From Isotricha intestinalis (taxonomy: Eukaryota; Ciliophora; Litostomatea; Vestibuliferida; Isotrichidae): a stretch of 20,157 nucleotides of DNA. How positions within the stretch are numbered: position 1 is the stretch's first letter; each line of letters begins with the position of its first letter. The DNA lies in the NCBI GenBank assembly GCA_023807065.1, contig JAJJLU010004029.1, positions 1-20,157 on the forward strand. The letters run 5' to 3'. Positions 1 through 6,990 of this stretch are shown here, one piece after another. A model generated the notes under the pieces. It was not told where the DNA came from. It did no database searches and saw only the letters and a program-made list of their open reading frames with translations. The position numbers and the translations under genes were made by a program.

Positions 1-155
1 CATACTATATTATTATTATTATTTTATTTCTTACCCACTATAATAATATTATTATTGGTATTTTATTTCTTACCCACTATAATATTTTTATTATTAGTAT
101 TTTATTTCTTACCCACTATAATATTATTATTATTATTTTTTATTTCTTACCCACA
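1..155. repeat. 39-bp minisatellite (about 3 full units plus partials)
   Basis: The phrase TTTATTTCTTACCCACTATA recurs at 23, 62, 101 and, truncated, at 139, giving spacings of 39, 39 and 38 bp. Bases 1-22 look like the tail of an earlier unit, so the array may continue past the left edge. Between the conserved phrases lie variable ATT trinucleotide runs. Read on the minus strand, the sense of the protease gene next door, each unit gives GGGTAAGAAATAAAA, which contains an AATAAA hexamer. The array sits just 3' of that gene. The repeat is seen directly. A role in transcript ends is only a guess, because AATAAA is common by chance in such AT-rich DNA. Confidence 0.85.
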
Positions 156-231
156 TCTATTTTATTAATTTATATTTTACTTACTATATTTTATTAATAT
201 ATTCTTACAAACTTAATTTTATTTAAATATC

Positions 232-1128
232 TTACCAACACTTTTTATTTTCTTCAAATTGGTTTCCTGAATACTTATCAAGTTTTTTATTAAAATATTC
301 CATTTTTCCTATAGGATTATATTTTTTTATTTGATTGTTTTGAATAATATCTTTTTTATTATCAGAAGATGATTTTTTATTATTATTATTATTTTTAGAA
401 GTAGGATTTTTATGTGATATTTTATTCTTATTTTGATTCTCATTAAAATTATTATTATAATTTAAACGATTATTATTATTTAATTGTTTTTCAATATCTT
501 CAATAATATATTTCATAAATATTGCTTTTTTTTCATCACCATCACCTGAAGTTTTTGAATAATGAATTCCTATTATTTTTAAATTTCTTGTATCTAAAAT
601 TAAAGGAGAACCAGAAGAACCAAATTCAGTATTCATTGTATATAATATATTTTCATTTTTTATATCATTAATATATCCTTCAGCAAATGATACATCATCT
701 CCTCCTGGATATTGTATCATTACAAATTCATCATATTTATATTCTTCATATGGATTATTATTATTTATATTTTTATCTATTTTAAAATAATTATCAATTC
801 CATCTTCTTTTAATATTTCAACACAAGTATAATCTAATTCTTCATTTGTATATTTAAATCTATTATTTAATTTAATTATCTTTTTTATTTTATTATGTTC
901 AATTTTAATATCTGAATTTAAATTATTAATAACATGATTATTAGTAAATAATACTTTCATTAATTTATTATTCACTTTTATTTCACAAAAAAATCCTGTT
1001 CCTTTGTTTCCTGATAATATTTTACATGTTGCACTTATTTTCTTTTTATATCTCTCCATTGCTCTAAAAGTAATTGGTCTTTTTTTATCTGATTCATAAA
1101 CATTTCTAATTTTATATGAATTTTCCAT
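232..1128 (-). CDS. Intracellular trypsin-like serine protease (PA clan)
   Basis: A 298-residue frame with a chymotrypsin-fold protease core at about residues 35-215. The triad is visible: His65 in FTNNHVI, Asp99 in ELDYTCVEI, and Ser172 in GSSGSP, the usual GxSGxP nucleophile motif followed by a GIHY strand. All three are present, so activity is plausible. There is no signal peptide or membrane segment, which suggests a cytosolic or nuclear enzyme rather than a secreted digestive protease. Residues 216-262 are Asn/Lys/Ser-rich low complexity. The C-terminus (about 270-298) ends in a charged tail with CW. The substrate is unknown. The start at 1128 is the first ATG, and the protease fold begins about 30 residues in. 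Family call is good; specific function is not known. Confidence 0.85.
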   Translation of the reverse strand: MENSYKIRNVYESDKKRPITFRAMERYKKKISATCKILSGNKGTGFFCEIKVNNKLMKVLFTNNHVINNLNSDIKIEHNKIKKIIKLNNRFKYTNEELDYTCVEILKEDGIDNYFKIDKNINNNNPYEEYKYDEFVMIQYPGGDDVSFAEGYINDIKNENILYTMNTEFGSSGSPLILDTRNLKIIGIHYSKTSGDGDEKKAIFMKYIIEDIEKQLNNNNRLNYNNNFNENQNKNKISHKNPTSKNNNNNKKSSSDNKKDIIQNNQIKKYNPIGKMEYFNKKLDKYSGNQFEENKKCW

Positions 1129-1263
1129 ATTTTTCGTTTATTTTATAAATTATTTTAATATCTTAATTTATAAATACTAAATAATTATTTAAAATATTTT
1201 ATTAAAATTTGTTACTTAATATATGATTTCATTATAAATTTTGTGTTCAAAATTTTTAATAGA

Positions 1264-1290
1264 GATTGAGCCCAATCCACAATCCCCATT
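1264..1290. other. GC-rich patch with small hairpin
   Basis: Inside an almost pure A/T spacer, bases 1264-1287 hold an unusual cluster of C and G. GATTG (1264-1268) and CAATC (1273-1277) form a perfect 5-bp stem around the loop AGCC, and CAATCC/CAATCCCC follows. It lies between the 5' end of the protease gene and the 3' end of the decayed gene. I could not match it to a tRNA or snRNA. It may be a regulatory element, part of an unrecognised small RNA, or leftover coding sequence. Confidence 0.3.
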
Positions 1291-1386
1291 ATTTAAACAT
1301 TTTTTAATTTTATTTTCAATTCATAAAAACATAATTATTAAAATATAAATATATGTTTTAATTAAGTTTAACAAAAATATTATTAT

Positions 1387-3306
1387 TTAATTATTAAAAT
1401 TCAATTCTATTTTTGATTTCGGTTTTTCTTTCCAAATTCCTTTCATTACAATTCTTATAGGTATGAATACCATTATTGCAATTATCATTGATATAATAAT
1501 AGGAATACTAAATAATACAATTGAAATAATATAATATTTTTATAAATGAAAAATAATTGAAATAAATTTAAGCTAAAAAAAGATTAGGAATAACATTAAA
1601 TAAATCAAAAATAATAAAAGATTTTAAACTGATATTAACAAAAAATTCAGATTGTAAAATATTAAACAAATTTTTATTAAATAATTAACAACATATAAAA
1701 ATAGAAAATAATAATCCATTAAAAGTTGATTCATAAACATAAAAAAAATTGCAAGACACCATCAGATTCAATAGTTAATTTAAATGCATTTTTTTATAAT
1801 AAGGATAAATAATCGACAAACAAATAATTAATAAAAAATATAAAATCCTTAAAAAATTTGATTCATTGAATCAATAAATTTTAAAATAATAAGATTATAA
1901 TTTAAAGGAAGATAATCAACATTTTTATTATTAATATAAAAAGTCAATGAAATAAAAATACATTATACCGATATTTAAACCAATATAATAAAAAGGAAAA
2001 AAAAAGGTAATAAGAAATATTTTCAGTTGAACCAAAAATTTTATAAAATGTCAATCTTTCCCTGTTTCAACATATTTTTTTTTCTTCTAACATATAACAA
2101 AATAATATTATTAGTATAAAATTTATTATATAAACAGCCAAATCAAATTTTTATTTCTAATTTTAAATAATAACAATAAAATAATTAATAAATGACAAAA
2201 AGAATAAAACTCTGTTACTATAAACAATATAATTCTATTGCATAATGTATTACATCCATATTAACAATTGATATTCCCATAAAGGATAAAATTCTGAACT
2301 TGAATGACATTCTACTTTTTTAATTTTCCAATTTATATTAAAATCTCAATGTATGATTTATATTATTTCTACATTCCATTTAAAATTTTTGAATAAAAAA
2401 AATAAAATAAAATGTTTGGAATTGAATATAAAAAAAATATAAATATAGAAAAAGTTTTATTTTTAAATCTTTTTAAATATGATATTAATTTGAAACCACA
2501 TAAAATTCCTGATAATATTTTATAATTTTTAATAGATAATATAGTTATTTTTAAAATAAAAACAATTTGATATCAAGAAAATTAATTAAATTCATTCTAA
2601 TTTTTGTATTAATTATCATATAATAAGAACATTGTGATATCATAATAAAAAGTAGATTAATAAATATAATAAAATGTAAAGAAATAAGTTCTTTCCCATT
2701 AAATAAATAATTATCTTTTTTAATATCAAAGAAATATTTTCAAAAATACTTAAATTTTGAGATAAAATTTCAGTAATACTATTAATATTATCGAAATTTG
2801 CAATAAACTTATTATTTTTATGTTCAATCATATTATAATCAAATTCATTTTCTTTTTTTTCATCTTTTCTGTTTCAAACGTTGATTTTAAAAATGATGTG
2901 CTAGATTTTTGAGAATAATTTGGTGCTTAATCATATGACAATGTTATTTTTTATATGAATTGTAACTAAAACTACTAGTAAAATTATTAAGGAACACAAT
3001 ATTCTAGTAACAAAAAGTAACTTCATTTTTGAAAAATGTCATATCAAAACTCCATCTTTGTTGCAAAATTCTAAGATTTTATTTATGAACTCATTTTATC
3101 TTTGATATATTTTTCATTTCTTTTAGCCAAAATTTTGATAATTTCTGGCAACAATCCATTGCTTTCAAGTTTTTCTAGATTCTCGTTTTTATCACAAAAT
3201 TGGATTTCATCATTTATAAATTCTATGTTGTCTTTGATGTAATTTTCATCTTTTCAGATAAAAGTTTGATGTCATCTGGTAAGTTATCTTCAGAGAGTGT
3301 ATCTTT
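1387..3306 (-). pseudogene. Decayed acyltransferase-3 / NRF-6-like membrane protein
   Basis: No intact frame survives, but minus-strand fragments in different frames follow one another in a sensible order. From the 5' side: DTLSEDNLPDDIKLLSEKMK (3303-3244); a related helical segment ending in FCNKDGVLI (about 3255-3044); a hydrophobic segment with RILCSLIILLVVLV (3026-2931); a Lys/Glu linker leading to KNNKFIANFDNINSITEIL (to about 2715); NGKELISLHFIIFINLLFIM (2722-2551); TILSIKNYKILSGILCGFKL and a further membrane helix (2553-2369); ECHSSSEFYPLWEY (about 2330-2254); and a last TM with a basic tail ending PKSKIELNFNN (1539-1387). The order TM, linker, N-G-x-x-x-(I/L)-S, then S-x-x-x-x-x-LSG resembles the acyltransferase-3/NRF-6 family, where SVDTFFxLSG is typical. 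At least six frame changes plus stops show it is dead. That it is a relic is fairly sure; the family is an inference, and the 5' limit is uncertain. Confidence 0.5.
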
Positions 3307-3471
3307 CTAAAGTAAACTATTTTTTTGTATATTTTATATTTTGCATTTTATATTTAAATTATTATTTTACATAACATTTAAAATAAATTATTAACTGTAT
3401 ATTAAAATAAATGATTTTTAATAAAATAAATTGATTTATTGAATAAATTTTAAAATATAGAAAGAATAAAT

Positions 3472-4500
3472 ATGATGGAACATAATTCTTTGAAAGATTA
3501 TCAAATTTTAACAACATTAGGATCAAGTTTATTTGGAACAGTCTATAAAGCAAGAACAATAAAAGATAATACAATAGTATCTATAAAAGAATATTCAAGA
3601 TATCAAGAAGGAGGTATAGAAACATTTAATAATGATATTAATTATTATAAAGAATTAGAATGTGATAATATAGTAAAAATATTATATAAAAATGAAACAG
3701 ATGATTATTTATATATTACACGTGAATATTGTAGTGGAACTTTAGATGAATTTATTCAATGTCATAATAATAATATTCCAATAAATGAAATTCAAAAAAT
3801 ATTAAAGCAATTAATGGTAGTTTTTCAAAAATTAGATGAAAAACAATTAATTCATAGAGATATAAAGCCTTCAAATATATTTTTTTCATTTAAAGGATTA
3901 AAAGATTTTCAATGTAAATTATCAGGAATTTATTTATGTACAAAAGAAGGAAATATTGAATCAAAAAATATAATAACAGGAACAAGATATATTACTCCTC
4001 CAGAAGGAATAAAAGGTGAAAAAATAACTATGAAATATGATCTTTGGAGTGTTGGAGTTTTAATTTATTATATGATTAAAGGAAAATATCCTTTTGAAGG
4101 AAAAAGAGATAAAATGCTTTTAAACAATATTGATAAAGGAATTAATTTGAAAGATTTGAGCGGAGATAATGATTTAGATGATTTACTTGGTAAATGCCTT
4201 CAAAAAGATTTGGATAATAGAATTTCTTGGAATGATTTTTTTGAACATAATTTTTTCAAGAAAAAATTTCCTGAAAAAAAGAGGGGTGAAGGTAAAATGG
4301 AAGATTTAATAATAAAATTAGGAGATATAAAAACATGGTATGATGAAAATAGGAAAACTCATTTAGAACTTATTAAACGTTATTCTAATTTTATGTATAC
4401 TTGTGAACTTAAAAAAGAAGGAGATGAATTCAACAATGAAGTCAATAAATTAATTAAAAGAATACAAAAAAATTTAAAGGTAATTTTTGAAAAAAAGTAG
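3472..4500 (+). CDS. Protein kinase-like protein lacking DFG (likely pseudokinase A)
   Basis: 342 residues with a kinase fold at about 9-262. Seen: glycine loop LGSSLFGTV (16-24), VAIK-type lysine K39 in VSIKE, HRD-type loop IHRDIKPSN with D130 and N135, PPE (176-178) in the APE position, DLWSVG (190-195), and the terminal Arg250 in RISWNDFFEH. The metal-binding DFG is replaced by GIY (152-154 in KLSGIYL), and the helix-C glutamate appears to be Asp55. Loss of the DFG Asp normally abolishes or strongly alters phosphotransfer, so a pseudokinase is likely, although D130 remains. A helical tail (about 275-342) follows. The RISWxxFFxHxFF ending is shared with ULK-like and other protist kinases. 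It starts with ATGATG, so residue 1 or 2 may initiate, and it ends in TAG. It is paralogous to and convergent with the next gene, 51 bp away. Confidence 0.88.
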   Translation: MMEHNSLKDYQILTTLGSSLFGTVYKARTIKDNTIVSIKEYSRYQEGGIETFNNDINYYKELECDNIVKILYKNETDDYLYITREYCSGTLDEFIQCHNNNIPINEIQKILKQLMVVFQKLDEKQLIHRDIKPSNIFFSFKGLKDFQCKLSGIYLCTKEGNIESKNIITGTRYITPPEGIKGEKITMKYDLWSVGVLIYYMIKGKYPFEGKRDKMLLNNIDKGINLKDLSGDNDLDDLLGKCLQKDLDNRISWNDFFEHNFFKKKFPEKKRGEGKMEDLIIKLGDIKTWYDENRKTHLELIKRYSNFMYTCELKKEGDEFNNEVNKLIKRIQKNLKVIFEKK

Positions 4501-4551
4501 AACAATTATTATTTATCTTTTTTAAAGAAGTAAAAGCAATATTAAAGTTTT

Positions 4552-5574
4552 TCATTTTTTCGCCATTTCGGTGAATTCGAAAAATTCATTTAATTTCTTT
4601 TTAATATTATCCCATTCATCATAATGTGAGTTAAAGTGTTCAATTTTTTCTTCTCTTGAAAGATTTTGTACATCCTTTGACCACTCACACATTTGATCAA
4701 TGTATGTCTTATAATCAGAGAATAAATTTTTCATTGTATCAAAATCAAAATTATTATCATTATTTCCATAATCTTTTTTAAAAAATGTATGATTAAAATA
4801 ATCATTCCATGATATTCTATTATTTTCATTTTTTAAACATTTTTCAACTAAATCTTTTAAATCTTGATCATTTATTTTATTTATTTCTTTAATTATATTT
4901 TCATTAAATTTTCCAAAATACATAAAACAAATAAGAGCTCCAATACTATATAAATCATATTTTTCTCCTGGATTATCAAATTCTTTAGGATGAAAATCTG
5001 TTTTAAATAATTGAGGAATATTATTTGGAATATTTTCTTTGTATTTAATATAATAATTTAATCCTGATAATTTAATGTTATAATAATCATCTTCATTATA
5101 ATTGATAAGAATATTTGTAGGTTTAATATTCCTATGAATTATTTTTTTATCTCTTAAAATATTCAAAGCATTATTCAATTGATTCATTATTAATTGTATC
5201 ATTCCTGGTTCTAATTTTCCATTATTTGTTGAAATCAATTCTTCTAAATTAGTAAAACAATATTCTCTAATAATAAAATAATAATTTTCATCTCTATCAT
5301 TCATAATACTTTGATTCTTTTCTTTAAAAGCGACAAAATTAGAATAATTTTGTTTGTCGCAATATTTTTTTAATTCTTCTAATAAATTTATTTCTCTTTC
5401 AAATAAATTTTTTATTTTTTTGTTATTTGAATCGTCTCCTTGTTTTATGGCATATTCTTTAATTGTTACTGTTGTAAAAGGTTCATTAACTGTTTTACAT
5501 CTATATATCGTTTTAAATCCTTTTGTTTCAATAATATTTTCTCTTTTGTATAATTTACCCCAAAAATCATCCAT
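4552..5574 (-). CDS. Protein kinase-like protein lacking HRD and DFG aspartates (pseudokinase B)
   Basis: 340 residues, paralogue of the convergent neighbour; they share KLSG, KYDL, RISWNDxFxHxFFKK and a C-terminal helical tail. The kinase lobe covers about 15-268. The glycine loop is poor (TKGFKTIY, 17-24). K39 (VTIKE) and the helix-C glutamate E61 are kept. The catalytic loop reads HRNIKPTN, so the catalytic Asp is Asn149, and DFG is replaced by GLN (171-173). The APE region is degenerate (HPKEFDNP), while D207 and R253 remain. With both key aspartates gone, catalysis by the usual mechanism is not expected; a scaffold or allosteric role is inferred. The frame ends in TGA. A perfect inverted repeat, GCGACAAA/TTTGTCGC (5330-5337, 5353-5360), lies inside the coding region. 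Confidence 0.88.
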   Translation of the reverse strand: MDDFWGKLYKRENIIETKGFKTIYRCKTVNEPFTTVTIKEYAIKQGDDSNNKKIKNLFEREINLLEELKKYCDKQNYSNFVAFKEKNQSIMNDRDENYYFIIREYCFTNLEELISTNNGKLEPGMIQLIMNQLNNALNILRDKKIIHRNIKPTNILINYNEDDYYNIKLSGLNYYIKYKENIPNNIPQLFKTDFHPKEFDNPGEKYDLYSIGALICFMYFGKFNENIIKEINKINDQDLKDLVEKCLKNENNRISWNDYFNHTFFKKDYGNNDNNFDFDTMKNLFSDYKTYIDQMCEWSKDVQNLSREEKIEHFNSHYDEWDNIKKKLNEFFEFTEMAKK

Positions 5575-5702
5575 TTTTTATATCACAAATATATTTATTA
5601 TAATATTAAAAATATTATATATGTGTATAATTAAGAAATGAAGATTATCAAATTAAAATAATATTTAAATTCTAATTTATTTTAAATGATTTTATATCCT
5701 GA

Positions 5703-5775
5703 TATGAAATATTATATTTGTAATTTTATAATTTTTTTTTATTATATGATTAAAAGAAAATATCTTTTTGAAGGA
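5703..5775 (+). pseudogene. 73-bp fossil of pseudokinase A
   Basis: This intergenic stretch aligns without gaps to bases 4029-4101 of the upstream kinase gene. I count 61 of 73 identical bases. In the parent frame it reads MKYYICNFIIFFYYMIKRKY and then LFEGN and a TAA; the parent has MKYDLWSVGVLIYYMIKGKY. Ten of the twelve differences replace a G or C of the gene with A or T. Flanking bases no longer align convincingly. It is a remnant of a third kinase copy on the plus strand, just upstream of pseudokinase B and between it and the IMPACT-like gene. Confidence 0.75.
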
Positions 5776-5849
5776 AATTAATATTTTGATGATTTTTTTT
5801 TTCATTTAATTGATTAATATTTAATAAAATAAGAATTAAATAATATTTT

Positions 5850-6884
5850 TTATTCAAAAGAAAATAAATTTATATTATTTTTAATTAAATTTTCTGCAAC
5901 ATTTAAATATTTTGTTGAATGTTGTTTTAAATGTAAATCCCCATTAAATCTAGAAACTAATATTAAAATATTATAAATTTTCATTTTTTGAAGTAAACCT
6001 AATATTCTAATTCCTGCATAATGTTCTCCATCATCATCATAATCATCAATAATATTATTTTTATCTAATAATCTATAAACAAAAATATTTCTTGTTGCTT
6101 TTTTAATTTTATTATTTGATAATAAATAAGATTTATATAAATCAATTTCTTCTTTATTATTTATTATTATTGCATGACTTTGAAAAGCATAATCTTTTTC
6201 TTCTAATATTTCTCCTTTTATTCCTCCTTTTTCAAAAAATAATTCATATTCATTTTTCTTTAAATTTGGCTTTTCTTCGTTATTTAAATTTATTTTATTT
6301 GTTTCATTTATTTCTTCTTTTGTTTTATTTTTTACTTTTTCTTCATATTTAAAATCTTCGCAATCTTTATTTGCTTCTGTTAATTTAAATAATGCATTTT
6401 CTATTGATAATTTATTTATATTTTCTAATTTTATTTCATTTAATATTGATATTATATTTGAATTATTTAATGAATTTTCTATTTTTTCTTTAATTAATTC
6501 TATTGAATTATATATGAAAGGTTCTTCGATTATATTTAATTCTTGTTTTATTTTTTCTATTAATTCTATATTATCTTTTATCCAAAATATAAAAAATTTA
6601 TAGAGTAATTTATTTGTGTTTTTATCATAATTAAATTGAATCCAATAAGGTAAAATTAAAGTATTATTTTCTATATTTAATTCATTCATTTTCATATCAT
6701 TAATAGTATTTATTATTGAAGAATTTAAATTTGTTTCATAATTAATTTTAATCATAAACTTTAATTCATGTGAATTATTTATTATTTCTATTATATCATC
6801 TTGATACATTGAACAAAGTAATTCATAATCATTTAAAATAGATTCACAAAATTCATTTTCAATTTCTTTCTCAAATAAAAACAT
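5850..6884 (-). CDS. RWD + IMPACT-type (UPF0029) protein
   Basis: 344 residues. The N-terminus (about 8-118) resembles an RWD domain, with the opening helix NDYELLCSMYQDD and the LILP turn. A charged linker (about 165-215) leads to an IMPACT/UPF0029 domain (about 217-340) with the family's F-x-x-H (FQSH, 234-237), KKATRNIFVYR, and DDDGE (283-287) followed by AGIRILGLLQ. This order is that of YIH1/IMPACT, cytosolic proteins that bind GCN1 and restrain GCN2 during amino-acid starvation. The segment after the core is divergent: SRFNGDLHLKQHSTKY stands where the family usually has SRWYGG-x-x-LGP-x-RF. The domain call is solid; the GCN2 role is by homology. It lies 106 bp upstream of the ATG4 stop codon on the same strand. 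Confidence 0.82.
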   Translation of the reverse strand: MFLFEKEIENEFCESILNDYELLCSMYQDDIIEIINNSHELKFMIKINYETNLNSSIINTINDMKMNELNIENNTLILPYWIQFNYDKNTNKLLYKFFIFWIKDNIELIEKIKQELNIIEEPFIYNSIELIKEKIENSLNNSNIISILNEIKLENINKLSIENALFKLTEANKDCEDFKYEEKVKNKTKEEINETNKINLNNEEKPNLKKNEYELFFEKGGIKGEILEEKDYAFQSHAIIINNKEEIDLYKSYLLSNNKIKKATRNIFVYRLLDKNNIIDDYDDDGEHYAGIRILGLLQKMKIYNILILVSRFNGDLHLKQHSTKYLNVAENLIKNNINLFSFE

Positions 6885-6990
6885 TAAATAATGAATAAAT
6901 AAAAAATTAAAAAAAATGTAATTAATAAAAATACAATTTATCTTTAAGAGATATATATAAAAAAACCTTAATAATATATAAAAAAAACAT

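Noticed and set aside
1..155. CRISPR array or telomere
   Set aside because: Units are 39 bp with low-complexity ATT between them rather than unique spacers, and the C-run phrase is not a tandem telomeric hexamer; this is a minisatellite.
2412..2525. Plus-strand mini-frame MFGIEYKKNINIEKV...
   Set aside because: It looks protein-like but is only 37 codons, has no continuation, and overlaps the better-supported minus-strand relic. Antisense of A/T-rich membrane segments often reads this way.
2640..2831. A 63-residue independent gene on the minus strand
   Set aside because: Its frame stays open and protein-like upstream of the Met, and its sense continues in other frames downstream, so it is one fragment of the decayed membrane-protein gene.
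1129..3471. tRNA or snRNA genes in the long gene-poor stretch
   Set aside because: I found no cloverleaf with A/B boxes and no recognisable U1, U2, U4, U5 or U6 core; the only GC-rich spot is the short patch at 1264-1290.
5354..6352. Phe/Leu/Ile-rich plus-strand frames at 5354-5641 and 6116-6352
   Set aside because: Antisense shadows of pseudokinase B and the IMPACT-like gene; the hydrophobic composition is just the complement of Lys/Asn/Glu codons.
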